From NCBI RefSeq assembly GCF_963678635.1, contig NC_087066.1:30447301-30511300 (forward strand): a DNA stretch of 64,000 bases, written 5' to 3'. This document shows, piece by piece, positions 10,611 through 23,854 of the stretch. The position numbers and the translations under genes were made by a program. Positions within the stretch are counted from its first letter, which is position 1. Each line of letters starts with the position of its first letter. This DNA comes from Symsagittifera roscoffensis. Taxonomy: Eukaryota; Xenacoelomorpha; Acoela; Convolutidae. The notes beneath the pieces are model-generated. The model made no database searches. It was given only the letters and a program-made list of their open reading frames with translations, and was not told where the DNA came from.

Positions 10611-12267
10611 TATGGATTTTTTGAAAGGTTTTTGATTGAATCTACAATTTTGTTTTGAAACAATTTCTTTTCCCGTTAAGTGCAGCTGCTGCGTTTATGT
10701 TCCATAAGTTCTGACAGTTCTTTTTTTTAATTTTATATAATGTAGACATAGGTTAGTAAACATAAAAATGTCATCTGACGAACATAATTGAGTTTTTAGA
10801 TTTTTGCTTGTTGTAACTGTGTAAAACAAGGCATAGAAATTTTTTTAAAATGTGCAAAACTTCTTGAATAAAAGGTTTCAGTTCAAAAAAGAAAATAGAT
10901 GATGGTCGACTCAAATGAATTATAATAGATTGTTTTGCAACAATAATCGATTATAACGGATTATTGTGACAACAATAATCGATTTCAGTGCCAAATATGA
11001 TGGATCAAAATTGATTTTAATAATTTTTATTTTTATTTTTTTCAAAAATAGTTGATCATATTAGCAATAAAATCATTTTTTGGTCTGAATTTTACATAAC
11101 TTATGGATTACCATGGATTTTTTTTGCCTCGGAATTCCATTTTATTCTATTGAAACCCATTGGCACTCGGTGCTGGCTAAGCCTTGAAGTTCGTTTTTAG
11201 TTAGTGAAAAAAAATCTGGAAGGAACAGGCAATGTGTATTGTAAAGACATACTATGCTCCTTGTTATGTTCGATTTGGATTCATCGACAAACGAGTTCTT
11301 TGACGTTGCAGCGAAATTCACAAAACTGCGCTTGTTTTAGCATCTGCGATGTTATTCATGTCGCCAGTCAGTTTAATATAAAATGCTAAATATAGGACAA
11401 ACAAAAAATTCGAGCCACAAAACTAGGACTCCAATGGCAAAACGTTGAGATTAATGAAGAGCTTGAGTGAGTATACTGTCGTGTCACGACAGTTTGTGGA
11501 ATTCGTTTAAAATTCAAAAAGCGTATGGTTGTTAATTCTATGGATCAGGAAAATTTTGTCCGCATTTTGTATAGTCTTGAATTTTTGTTGGACTCCAGAG
11601 AAAATTGCTTCTAAAAACAATCAATTTATTTGTAGAAGAAATTTTCAAACCGCTCTTTTCATCATTTTGTGCCGTTGAGTGTACAAGATGAGTGTACAAG
11701 ACTCCCGAGCATTTTTAAAACCCAAACCAAACATTACAGCATGGCTGAAAAATTGAAACTTGTGTCAGAACTTGTGCTTATTTGGCTCCGAGCTATTTGT
11801 CTATTTTAACTGGAAAAATGTGGACCTACGAGTTGCGCATAGTCAAAAAATCAGAAAAAAACTGAAAATGTTATCATCTTTTGAACGCCTTATTAATTAA
11901 AATGATGACTAGTCTATTTTTATTCATCGATATCAGTGTTAACTCGTAGCATCACTCTTGATAAACAAATTTTGACACGATTTCATATCTTCATAAATAA
12001 TGACTATGGCATAAGATTTTTTTCATAATCATTATCTGATAAAAACTACAATGCTTCTTAGATGAAAATTACAATGGTTATTCGAGAAAAACCATTCTAG
12101 CCGCCAGAAAAATTTCACAATATATCTCAACAGCTTAACACTTTGCAATTCCAAAAAATATATAATATAATTTATTGTTTGTCTTAAAAGAATGTCATCT
12201 GAGGCCAGCGAATGAAATTTATAGCAATTGAAAATGTCATAGCAAGTACAAAACCGGTTATATAGCA

Positions 12268-12464
12268 GTATTTACACAACTACGTTTTCATACTCGTCAG
12301 TAAGCAGACAGATACTACATAAGCCAATCAGAATTGAGAAAAGGAAGAAATTAAAAATTAAAAATTGTTTATTTCGTAAGTTTGCTTCCTCATTTCTATT
12401 CTGTTTGGTTAATATAGTGTTTGTCTGCTTACTGACTAGTATGAACACTCGGTTGTTTAAATAC
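12268..12464. mobile_element. Small foldback MITE (197 bp), unit 1
   Basis: The two halves pair over nearly the whole length: GTATTTACACAAC with GTTGTTTAAATAC at the ends, then CAGTAAGCAGACAGATACTA with TAGTGTTTGTCTGCTTACTG, then CCAATCAGAATTGAG with CTATTCTGTTTGG. The 71-codon minus-strand frame here (12272-12487) exists only because of this structure and is not a gene. The second copy is at 19347-19543. Confidence 0.6.
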
Positions 12465-13010
12465 ACATCGCACTCCTTCAAAACCATCCTATCAAAACAA
12501 CGCGACCTACCTAGCCACTGTCTGACTAAAACCGTTCTTAAACTCTTCTAGAAAAGCTACGATAATTTTTGAATCTTTTTGAAAAAAAAATCCCAAAAAG
12601 TCTCATAATAGCGAATTGACGGAAAATATGTGACAAAACCCTCATTTGACACTTCTGAATAAAAGCTCACTTTAAAGCTCGCATTTACTACAGAGCCAAA
12701 GAGAAGGAAGATTTTTATGTTTCACTTTTTTGTTCTTCTCAAGCTATTCATTTTTTCCAGCACACATTTTAATAGTTCCGGGAGAACGTAAAACTGATTG
12801 GTTGGTCAGAGGAAATTAGGTGGGCGATGATCACTTTGAATGAAAACTTTTGTTAGGCAAATAGATTAGGTTTAAATTTTTTTGGTGTGCTTCATTCACT
12901 TCAAACCAATCAGAATTTTTATGTAATTTTAAATTTTTCTGTATAAGTTAAGATATTTAAAAGAATTGCTGAGTAATTTTTATTTTTTTGTAATTTTTCA
13001 AAAAATGACA

Positions 13011-13490
13011 TTACCTCTGCTCGGGATTTATTTTTTCTCCATACTTATTTCGACTTTTCAATCGGCCAATTTTGAAGGGGTTTTTTAATGTCTATCATCT
13101 GAAAGGTACTGATGACTATATATATCAAACTTAAAAAAGTCGTTTACCTTTGATTTTTTCAATAAAGTTATGTGAGCTTGAAAATTGCCTAATGGCTAAT
13201 TTCGAAAAATTATTGTGGCAAATTGAATCGTTTCAAGTTGAATTGAGGCCAGCAGTTTACTCTTTTTAAAACAATTGAAATTGGTTCAAAAGTACATTGA
13301 AAAACCTGACCAAACCTGTTTAGCACTGTCTAAGGAACCAGAATTTGTATTTTAATTGTCAAAACATATATTTTTTTTTCAATTTTTCAGTTTGTTGCTG
13401 ATGTCTACAGAATGTTTTACTTTTACTGAAAAATTCACCACAAAATTTTCGGAAAGCTGCAGTTAACTTATTGCACCTTGCTGCCTTCTT
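13011..13490 (+). repeat. Very old HINE relic, unit 1
   Basis: It shows TGCTCGGGATTTATTTTTTC, TTCGACTTTTCAATCGGCCA, ATCATCTGAAAGGTACTGAT and AAGTTATGTGAGCTTGAAAA in the HINE order but much diverged and without clean ends. The duplicate is at about 20090-20569. Confidence 0.45.
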
Positions 13491-13928
13491 GTTCCAATTT
13501 TCGAAAAAAAATTGACAAAATATTTTTGCTCGGGTTGGTTTTTCTTTCTCTAGATAAACTTCGACTTTTCAAATAAAAATTTTGTTATTATATCATTTAA
13601 AAGATAGTGATCTCCTGAGTTCAAATTAAAAACAAATTACTTGTGATCTTTTTCTGCAATATGTTTTATAATTTTTAGCATAAAAACCAATTTGAAATAA
13701 TCCAGACAGAATTGAGCTATGCAGTTTTTTGTTATCAATGCCTTACCAGACTCAAAATACGTCGCTTGAAGGAAAGGGGTAAAATAAACAAAAAAAAACT
13801 TTTAAAAAATCAAAGTTTTGACTTTTTTCCAATAATCTTATCAAGTTTTGACAAAAAAAAAAATTTCCATTGAGTTTAAACATCATTCGAAACTTTCAGG
13901 GAATCGCCGTGATACGAGCTGCCTTGTT
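13491..13928 (+). mobile_element. HINE-like element, diverged, unit 1
   Basis: It starts GTTCCAATTTTCG and carries GCTCGGGTTGGTTTTTCTTT. It ends CAGGGAATCGCCGTGATACG then AGCTGCCTTGTT, with the 3' hairpin imperfect. The interior is strongly diverged from the A type. Its duplicate is at 20570-21008. Confidence 0.55.
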
Positions 13929-15645
13929 TATTTTCTTGTTGCATAGTATTTCATGTCCAAAAAAAGTTTTTATCGGAAATGAAATGTTTTTGAGTTAAAA
14001 ATCATTTATTTCGATGCAGGCTCTTTTAGAAAAAAATAAAGTCTTGAAAAACCATGCACTTGGGAAAATAATTTAAAAAATATCGTCTATTTTGAGAATA
14101 GTTTCAGATGATAATTAAAATCATGCATTTGATAAAACGTTTTTGGCAGTTTTTGCAAAAGACGGAGGCTTAGAAAAACGGAAGCCAATCATGAGACAAA
14201 CTGAAGAAAATATAAGAGTCGTGAAAGATCTACCGACTTTTTGACCTCCCTCATCAAGTTGATAAAGACTGACTTAACTATTACTTGGCATTTAATCAAC
14301 TTAATCAGTCTTAAAACAAGATTATTAAATTGAATTTTATGGAAAAAATGACTAAGAGTGGATTGCTGAAAAATGGAAATTATCTACGCTAAGAACAAAA
14401 AAGCTGATAAAATTAATCTATACTTTTTTGCCTTTAAGTGGAAGTTAATTTTAGTTTGGTTTCTTATCAACTAACTATCATATGGTCTTCGGACAGTTAC
14501 AGCAAAGAATTTAACGCAATCTTTTCAAAATCTTTTTTCCAAGATGAAAATGTAGATCTTGCAATGATCTCACACAGTGCTAAAATCTTGCACGAATCCT
14601 GCACAATTTATTTTGCTAATTAACGATAAATTGTCATCGTTTACTTCACTGAAGATATATGCTGTATGTCTGCGCTCAGAAAAGTTTTTAACCCTAGCCG
14701 TGCTTTTATTGGCTGAACAAAAACATTTCACATGTTGGATACTACAAAAGTCTATCGTGGCAACCGGTTACTGAAAAATAAGAAAACAAATATTCATTCA
14801 CTTATGTAAAAAACTATAAACGGCGGTGGGAGAAACCTTAAGAGTTGTTTATGATAACAGGTGAATTTTTATGTTTTTATGTTCAAACAATTTCCCTTTT
14901 CAACTTTCACGAAAGAGTGCTCCTTGGAAGGTTCCAGGTAAACAACGTTTTCGAGCCAAGCGAGCACATACCTTTCTGCTAGTTTTTAGATAAAGAAAAC
15001 GTCAATGAGTTTTTCTTATTACGATCACTTCAAATTGTAAAAAAAAAAATTAAACCGGTATCCAGGAAACACTATCTTTTTATTCTGAAGTTTTCAAAAC
15101 TTATTATTGGAGTTTTCAGATTCAAATCAAAAATCATCAAAAAATTACATATTTGGCACTAGTTTTAATTTTGCATGGTGTTTTAACACTTTTTATTGAT
15201 TCAAAGTTAAACCGAACAGATCGTAGCAATACAGAAATTTGATCTAAACTGTTATATACAAAAAAATATATATGTTGAAAAATAATCGAACCATTTTAAA
15301 AACGAGACAAAAATTAAAACTAAAAACCATTTTCAGTTGTGTTAAAATCTTTCCTTTTTCGCAATATTTTTTGCAGTGACAGTCTGAAGTTTCAAAGACA
15401 TTTTGTACATCAATTATCTCAAAGTTTTCAAGTTATCCGTTTTTTAACCTCAATAACTTTTTTAAAAAAATTTCAATTATTTCAATTAAAAATCCTTTTA
15501 ATTTTGAGCACACGGCATCAAAATTTCCAAGCGATATAAAAAACATCTAGCATTATCTACCAATTTATTCGAACGCCGAAACAATGAATCTATCACGTGG
15601 TATCAATCAATCCGTTTAGATACTGCAAAAAATTAATCTTCAAAG

Positions 15646-16756
15646 ACGCCCCGCACCGGAGTTCCATGGATAATAATCGATTATATTGAATTTTCGTGGT
15701 CTGTCTCAATAAATTTCAATAATAATCGATTATAATCGATTAAAAATGGATTATAATGAAACTATTTTTCTAATCAATAAAATCCGAAGATAATCGATTA
15801 TAATCGATTATAATGAATTATTTTTGAAAGAAAATGAAACTTGTTTTCGAGGCAAAATAATCTATTTTTAATCGATTATAATAGATTAGAATTGATTTTT
15901 TCGAAGGGTTATTCTTGAAATTTATCTCGTTCAAAATTATCTCGTTTTCTCTTTAGTGCAGTTGCTACGAATTACGTTTCATAAAAAGTTACATTTCAGA
16001 ATAAAATTTATATTTATTCTGAACCCCCCCCCCCCCCAGTTTACCGCTTACCGCCCCCTCCCCAGTTAAGCCCCCAGTTTACTACCCCCACCAGTTTACT
16101 ACCCCCCCCCCCCCCCGCTTACTCTCCCTCCCGCTATTTACCCTCCCCCAGTTCACCAGTCCTCCATTTACCCTCCCCCAGTCCTCCATCTCCCCCCCCC
16201 CCAGCTTCTCTTCCCCCCCCAGCTTCTCTTCCCCCCAGCTTCTCTCCGCCCCCAGCTTCTCTCCGCCCCGGCTTCCCCCCAGCTTCGCCCCGCCCCGGCT
16301 TCCCCCAGCTTCGCCCCCCCTCCCGCCAGTTTACACTACCCCTTTAGCTGAGGGGGAGGGGGAGGAGGGAAGCTAGAGGGGGCGAGAGGATGACGTTGAG
16401 ACATGCCATGTAGTAAAAGATATGGCATAAATTCTGCAAATTTCTCGCAAAATTTGCAATATTTTGCAAAAATAATCGAATTTAGTTCTAAAAATGAAAT
16501 GGATTATAATGGATTTTTATTTCAAAATAATCGATTTCAGTGACAAAAATAATGGATTATAATCAATTATAATGGATTATAATGGATTTTTATTTTTCAA
16601 AAAAATCGATTTTAATGACCACATAATCGATTACGTGGTCTAAATTTGCCACAATAATGGATTATAATGGATTATAATGGATTATAATGACAACATTTTT
16701 TACAACATTTTTCCCTTATAATCGATTATTATCCATGGAACTCCGGTGCGGGGCGT
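15646..16756. mobile_element. TIR element with AATCGATTATAATCGATT arrays and C-rich core, unit 1
   Basis: A perfect 40-bp inverted repeat bounds it: 15646-15685 starts ACGCCCCGCACCGGAGTTCC and continues ATGGATAATAATCGATTATA, and 16717-16756 is its exact complement. Inside each end lie runs of ATAATCGATTATAATCGATT and ATAATGGATTATAATGGATT, self-complementary AT stretches. The centre (16023-16375) is C-rich. There is no ORF, so it is non-autonomous. No target duplication could be fixed, so the superfamily is unknown. Confidence 0.7.
16023..16375. repeat. C-rich low-complexity core of the TIR element, unit 1
   Basis: Runs of 8-15 C are broken by CAGTTTACC, CAGCTTCTCTTCC and CGCTTACC motifs, closed by a G-rich stretch (GAGGGGGAGGGGGAGGAGGG). 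The complementary strand could form quadruplex or triplex structures. It contrasts sharply with the AT-rich surroundings. Confidence 0.8.
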
Positions 16757-17779
16757 GCATAACTTACATCATGAAAACTTGGGAGCAGTTTTTAATCTAC
16801 ATTTTCGGAGAACTTACAGACCGGTTCTAGTTAAGTGAAATTTGATTATTCAGAAAATTTTTTTGAATAATCAAAGAACTCATTTTTTGTTTTTTATCGG
16901 TTTTAATTAATCAGACGTTTTTAGTTTTTTTTTGGGAGACCAATCATTTCTAGTAAAGCTTGATGCTTGAGTCTTAGAAATCAAAGAGTAAGAAAGCATT
17001 TAAACAACTTCCGCTATTCAATTTTGAAGAAAAAGTGGTCCTTGGAGTTTTCCATGTAAGCAAGGGTGAGTAGTGAGCTCTTCTTCCTACTAGTTCTGAG
17101 ATCAAGACTAAGTCAATGAGTTTTTGAGCGAAAGAATTCGGTTTGATGAAATTTAATTTAGTTTACATGGTAACATGGTGCCATTCTTTTTGAACAATGC
17201 AATTGGAAATTCAATTCAATTTTTTTCCGAAAACATTCAAAATTATTTGTTAAAGCTTCCAGATTCGAATCAGTGGGGTTTGTCAGCAATAAAGCGAAGA
17301 TTGCTAAGCTGGATGTTTCTCTTGATTGATTATTATTGGCGTATTGACAATTGCAAGTGATACGAAATGGAACAAAATTGACCTATCACGACAGCGTTTT
17401 GATGTACTTAGATTTGTGTCTAATACGATCTATTTATCCGAAGAGTCCGTTACTGAGCGCAAGCTGACTCACTCGTGATTTACATTGCAATTGGAAGAAA
17501 GTAAAAGAAAAAAAATCGAATGAAATTAAATTTTAAAAATTTGGAAATGTTCAAACACGAATTTGCATCTAGCTCCTAAAAAGCTAATCGGATGATTAAG
17601 GGCGGGATTCTAATGCAATATATGTGTGGAGAGTAGTTTTGTTTAATAAGACGCTGTTTTTTTATTAAAGCTAATTAGCGTAACCAGATCAATATGATTT
17701 TCAGAAGGACTTTCTCCTTTCTCTTGTTATTTTTTCAACACGTTTTCTGAAAATATGCAAATTTGAAAAACAAAAGCTT

Positions 17780-18261
17780 AACAAGACTGCTCGTATACCA
17801 GGGCAAAGCCCTGAGTGTTTCGACTGGCCCCTAATTCATATCGGATAGGTTTTGGGAAAAGAAAATATTGAAACCTATAAATTTTGAAAAAATAAAAGTG
17901 TGAAATGCTGAGTCGTATGAAATTAATACGACCGATTCGATTAGCTAGCCTCAATTAAATTTGGAATTATTTTGTTGTGCGGGATAAATATTTCGCGTTA
18001 TGGTCTTGGCAATGTGAATAAATTCTTCAAAGCGCACAAAATTTAGTCCAGAACATGGCCGATTTGGCAATTTTCAAAACCCCAGAACGTTACAAAAAAA
18101 TAATTGGAGGTAAAAAATTTTTTTTTCTAAATTTGAACTCAAGAAGTCGATATCTTCAATGAGGTTTAAAAAAATGTTTACTATAATTTGGTTTGGCAAA
18201 AATTGACTGAATAAAAAACCACACCGAGCATAAATAATCCCTTTTCTTCGAAAGTCGGAAC
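17780..18261 (-). mobile_element. HINE-like element, subfamily B, unit 1
   Basis: On the plus strand it reads AACAAGACTGCTCGTATACC, then the hairpin CAGGGC-AAA-GCCCTG, and ends CTTCGAAAGTCGGAAC. Its interior (AATTAATACGACCGATTCG, GTGCGGGATAAATATTTCGC) differs from subfamily A. The same interior occurs at 24878, 56377, 59637 and 63705. A second, plus-oriented HINE begins just after it and is cut off by the duplication join. Confidence 0.65.
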
Positions 18262-19346
18262 AACAAATTTTCCTAACAAAAGTAACGGAATGTTTGTGCT
18301 CGTGGTAGTTTTTTTCTTGTGCTCAGGGTAGTGCTCGGGTTAGTTTTTGAAATTTGAATTCATCGACAAACGAGTTCTTTGACGTTGCAGCGAAATTCAC
18401 AAAACTGCGCTTGTTTTAGCATCTGCGATGTTATTCATGTCGCCAGTCAGTTTAATATAAAATGCTAAATATAGGACAAACAAAAAATTCGAGCCACAAA
18501 ACTAGGACTCCAATGGCAAAACGTTGAGATTAATGAAGAGCTTGAGTGAGAATACTGTCGTGTCCCGACAGTTTGTGGAATTCGTTTAAAATTCCAAAAG
18601 CGTATGGTTGTTAATTCTATGGATCAGGAAAATTTTGTCCGCATTTTGTATAGTCTTGAATTTTTGTTGGACTCCAGAGAAAATTGCTTCTAAAAACAAT
18701 CAATTTATTTGTAGAAGAAATTTTCAAACCGCTCTTTTCATCATTTTGTGCCGTTGAGTGTACAAGATGAGTGTACAAGACTCCCGAGCATTTTTAAAAC
18801 CCAAACCAAACATTACAGCATGGCTGAAAAATTGAAACTTGTGTCAGAACTTGTGCTTATTTGGCTCCGAGCTATTTGTCTATTTTAACTGGAAAAATGT
18901 GGACCTACGAGTTGCGCATAGTCAAAAAATCAGAAAAAAACTGAAAATGTTATCATCTTTTGAACGCCTTATTAATTAAAATGATGACTAGTCTATTTTT
19001 ATTCATCGATATCAGTGTTAACTCGTAGCATCACTCTTGATAAACAAATTTTGACACGATTTCATATCTTCATAAATAATGACTATGGCATAAGATTTTT
19101 TTCATAATCATTATCTGATAAAAACTACAATGCTTCTTAGATGAAAATTACAATGGTTATTCGAGAAAAACCATTCTAGCCGCCAGAAAAATTTCACAAT
19201 ATATCTCAACAGCTTAACACTTTGCAATTCCAAAAAATATATAATATAATTTATTGTTTGTCTTAAAAGAATGTCATCTGAGGCCAGCGAATGAAATTTA
19301 TAGCAATTGAAAATGTCATAGCAAGTACAAAACCGGTTATATAGCA

Positions 19347-19543
19347 GTATTTAGACAACTACGTTTTCATACTCGTCAGTAAGCAGACAGATACTACATA
19401 AGCCAATCAGAATTGAGAAAAGGAAGAAATTAAAAATTAAAAATTGTTTATTTCGTAAGTTTGCTTCCTCATTTCTATTCTGTTTGGTTAATATAGTGTT
19501 TGTCTGCTTACTGACTAGTATGAACACTCGGTTGTTTAAATAC
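19347..19543. mobile_element. Small foldback MITE (197 bp), unit 2
   Basis: Duplicate of the element at 12268-12464 carried by the 7.1-kb tandem duplication, with the same inverted halves. Confidence 0.55.
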
Positions 19544-20569
19544 ACATCGCACTCCTTCAAAACCATCCTATCAAAACAACGCGACCTACCTAGCCACTGT
19601 CTGACTAAAACCGTTCTTAAACTCTTCTAGAAAAGCTACGATAATTTTTGAATCTTTTTGAAAAAAAAATCCCAAAAAGTCTCATAATAGCGAATTGACG
19701 GAAAATATGTGACAAAACCCTCATTTGACACTTCTGAATAAAAGCTCACTTTAAAGCTCGCATTTACTACAGAGCCAAAGAGAAGGAAGATTTTTATGTT
19801 TCACTTTTTTGTTCTTCTCAAGCTATTCATTTTTTCCAGCACACATTTTAATAGTTCCGGGAGAACGTAAAACTGATTGGTTGGTCAGAGGAAATTAGGT
19901 GGGCGATGATCACTTTGAATGAAAACTTTTGTTAGGCAAATAGATTAGGTTTAAATTTTTTTGGTGTGCTTCATTCACTTCAAACCAATCAGAATTTTTA
20001 TGTAATTTTAAATTTTTCTGTATAAGTTAAGATATTTAAAAGAATTGCTGAGTAATTTTTATTTTTTTGTAATTTTTCAAAAAATGACATTACCTCTGCT
20101 CGGGATTTATTTTTTCTCCATACTTATTTCGACTTTTCAATCGGCCAATTTTGAAGGGGTTTTTTAATGTCTATCATCTGAAAGGTACTGATGACTATAT
20201 ATATCAAACTTAAAAAAGTCGTTTACCTTTGATTTTTTCAATAAAGTTATGTGAGCTTGAAAATTGCCTAATGGCTAATTTCGAAAAATTATTGTGGCAA
20301 ATTGAATCGTTTCAAGTTGAATTGAGGCCAGCAGTTTACTCTTTTTAAAACAATTGAAATTGGTTCAAAAGTACATTGAAAAACCTGACCAAACCTGTTT
20401 AGCACTGTCTAAGGAACCAGAATTTGTATTTTAATTGTCAAAACATATATTTTTTTTTCAATTTTTCAGTTTGTTGCTGATGTCTACAGAATGTTTTACT
20501 TTTACTGAAAAATTCACCACAAAATTTTCGGAAAGCTGCAGTTAACTTATTGCACCTTGCTGCCTTCTT

Positions 20570-21008
20570 GTTCCAATTTTCGAAAAAAAATTGACAAAAT
20601 TTTTTTGCTCGGGTTGGTTTTTCTTTCTCTAGATAAACTTCGACTTTTCAAATAAAAATTTTGTTATTATATCATTTAAAAGATAGTGATCTCCTGAGTT
20701 CAAATTAAAAACAAATTACTTGTGATCTTTTTCTGCAATATGTTTTATAATTTTTAGCATAAAAACCAATTTGAAATAATCCAGACAGAATTGAGCTATG
20801 CAGTTTTTTGTTATCAATGCCTTACCAGACTCAAAATACGTCGCTTGAAGGAAAGGGGTAAAATAAACAAAAAAAAAACTTTTAAAAAATCAAAGTTTTG
20901 ACTTTTTTCCAATAATCTTATCAAGTTTTGACAAAAAAAAAAATTTCCATTGAGTTTAAACATCATTCGAAACTTTCAGGGAATCGCCGTGATACGAGCT
21001 GCCTTGTT
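20570..21008 (+). mobile_element. HINE-like element, diverged, unit 2
   Basis: Duplicate of 13491-13928, ending GATACGAGCTGCCTTGTT. A still older relic precedes it from about 20090. Confidence 0.5.
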
Positions 21009-22723
21009 TATTTTCTTGTTGCATAGTATTTCATGTCCAAAAAAAGTTTTTATCGGAAATGAAATGTTTTTGAGTTAAAAATCATTTATTTCGATGCAGG
21101 CTCTTTTAGAAAAAAATAAAGTCTTGAAAAACCATGCACTTGGGAAAATAATTTAAAAAATATCGTCTATTTTGAGAATAGTTTCAGATGATAATTAAAA
21201 TCATGCATTTGATAAAACGTTTTTGGCAGTTTTTGCAAAAGACGGAGGCTTAGAAAAACGGAAGCCAATCATGAGACAAACTGAAGAAAATATAAGAGTC
21301 GTGAAAGATCTACCGACTTTTTGACCTCCCTCATCAAGTTGATAAAGACTGACTTAACTATTACTTGGCATTTAATCAACTTAATCAGTCTTAAAACAAG
21401 ATTATTAAATTGAATTTTATGGAAAAAATGACTAAGAGTGGATTGCTGAAAAATGGAAATTATCAACGCTAAGAACAAAAAAGCTGATAAAATTAATCTA
21501 TACTTTTTTGCCTTTAAGTGGAAGTTAATTTTAGTTTGGTTTCTTATCAACTAACTATCATATGGTCTTCGGACAGTTACAGCAAAGAATTTAACGCAAT
21601 CTTTTCAAAATCTTTTTTCCAAGATGAAAATGTAGATCTTGCAATGATCTCACACAGTGCTAAAATCTTGCACGAATCCTGCACAATTTATTTTGCTAAT
21701 TAACGATAAATTGTCATCGTTTACTTCACTGAAGATATATGCTGTATGTCTGCGCTCAGAAAAGTTTTTAGCCCTAGCCGTGCTTTTATTGGCTGAACAA
21801 AAACATTTCACATGTTGGATACTACAAAAGTCTATCGTGGCAACCGGTTACTGAAAAATAAGAAAACAAATATTCATTCACTTATGTAAAAAACTATAAA
21901 CGGCGGTGGGAGAAACCTTAAGAGTTGTTTATGATAACAGGTGAATTTTTATGTTTTTATGTTCAAACAATTTCCCTTTTCAACTTTCACGAAAGAGTGC
22001 TCCTTGGAAGGTACCAGGTAAACAACGTTTTCGAGCCAAGCGAGCACATACCTTTCTGCTAGTTTTTAGATAAAGAAAACGTCAATGAGTTTTTCTTATT
22101 ACGATCACTTCAAATTGTAAAAAAAAAATTAAACCGGTATCCAGGAAACACTATCTTTTTATTCTGAAGTTTTCAAAACTTATTATTGGAGTTTTCAGAT
22201 TCAAATCAAAAATCATCAAAAAATTACATATTTGGCACTAGTTTTAATTTTGCATGGTGTTTTAACACTTTTTATTGATTCAAAGTTAAACCGAACAGAT
22301 CGTAGCAATACAGAAATTTGATCTAAACTGTTATATACAAAAAAATATATATGTTGAAAAATAATCGAACCATTTTAAAAACGAGACAAAAATTAAAACT
22401 AAAAACCATTTTCAGTTGTGTTAAAATCTTTCCTTTTTCGCAATATTTTTTGCAGTGACAGTCTGAAGTTTCAAAGACATTTTGTAGATCAATTATCTCA
22501 AAGTTTTCAAGTTATCCGTTTTTTAATCTCAATAACTTTTTTAAAAAATTTCAATTATTTCAATTAAAAATCCTTTTAATTTTGAGCACACGGCATCAAA
22601 ATTTCCAAGCGATATAAAAAACATCTAGCATTATCTACCAATTTATTCGAACGCCGAAACAATGAATCTATCACGTGGTATCAATCAATCCGTTTAGATA
22701 CTGCAAAAAATTAATCTTCAAAG

Positions 22724-23854
22724 ACGCCCCGCACCGGAGTTCCATGGATAATAATCGATTATATTGAATTTTCGTGGTCTGTCTCAATAAATTTCAATAA
22801 TAATCGATTATAATCGATTAAAAATGGATTATAATGAAACTATTTTTCTTATCAATAAAATCCGAAGATAATCGATTATAATCGATTATAATGAATTATT
22901 TTTGAAAGAAAATGAAACTTGTTTTCGAGGCAAAATAATCTATTTTTAATCGATTATAATAGATTATGATGGATTTTTTTGAAGGGTTATTCTTGAAATT
23001 TATCTCGTTCAAAATTAACTCGGTTTCTCTTTAGTGCAGTTGCTACGAATTACGTTTCATAAAAAGTTACATTTCAGAATAAAATTTATATTTATTCTGA
23101 ACCCCCCCCCCAGTTTACCGCTTACCGCTTACCGCTTACCGCTTACCGCTTACCGCCCCCTCCCCAGTTAAGCCCCCAGTTTACTACCCCCACCAGTTTA
23201 CTACCCCCCCCCCCCGCTTACTCTCCCTCCCGCTATTTACCCTCCCCCAGTTCACCAGTCCTCCATTTACCCTCCCCCAGTCCTCCATCCCCCCCCCCCC
23301 CCCCCAGCTTCTCTTCCCCCCCCCCAGCTTCTCTTCCCCCCAGCTTCTCTCCGCCCCCAGCTTCTCTCCGCCCCGGCTTCCCCCCAGCTTCGCCCCGCCC
23401 CGGCTTCCCCCAGCTTCGCCCCCCCCCCGCCAGTTTACACTACCCCTTTAGCTGAGGGGGAGGAGGGAAGCTTGAGGGGGCGAGAGGATGACGTTGAGAC
23501 ATGCCATGTAGTAAAAGACATGGCATAAATTCTGCAAATTTCTCGCAAAATTTGCTATATTTTGCAAAAATAATCGAATTTAGTTCTAAAAATGAAATGG
23601 ATTATAATGGATTTTTATTTCAAAATAATCGATTTCAGTGACAAAAATAATGGATTATAATTGATTATAATGGATTATAATGGATTTTTATTTTTCAAAA
23701 AAATCGATTTTAATGACCACATAATCGATTACGTGGTCTAAATTTGCCACAATAATGGATTATAATGGATTATAATGGATTATAATGACAACATTTTATA
23801 CAACATTTTTCCCTTATAATCGATTATTATCCATGGAACTCCGGTGCGGGGCGT
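22724..23854. mobile_element. TIR element with AATCGATTATAATCGATT arrays, unit 2
   Basis: Duplicate of 15646-16756 with the same 40-bp inverted ends. Its C-rich core (23101-23460) differs in length: CCGCTTA is repeated several more times, the last C run is different, and GAGGGGGAG units are fewer. Unit 1 has AGATTAGAATTGATTTTTTC where this copy has AGATTATGATGGATTTTTTT. Confidence 0.7.

Larger units (their letters stand above)
8965..11140. mobile_element. Degraded copy of the AATCGATTATAATCGATT element, split by a MULE
   Basis: On the left, AATCAATTATAATCGATTAAA (about 9016). After the MULE, TTAAGTGCAGCTGCTGCG and GTTCCATAAG (10676-10710) match the interior of the element at 15646-16756 (TTTAGTGCAGTTGCTACGAA, GTTTCATAAA). 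ACAATAATCGATTATAACGG follows near 10940. The terminal inverted repeats are not recognisable here, so the ends are approximate. Confidence 0.45.
11279..18357 (+). repeat. Tandem duplication, unit 1 (7079 bp)
   Basis: The block starting ATTCATCGACAAACGAG at 11279 restarts at 18358, and almost everything between follows again in order at an offset of 7079-7098 bases. Differences are scattered single bases and length changes in homopolymer and C-rich tracts. The unit ends inside a HINE (GCTCGGGTTAGTTTTTGAAA). The join carries a few bases of shared sequence (ATTTG). It has no host gene. Confidence 0.9.

Noticed and set aside
12272-12487. 71-codon frame on the minus strand, repeated exactly at 19351-19566
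   Set aside because: The conservation is due to the recent 7.1-kb duplication, and the frame lies on a foldback MITE.
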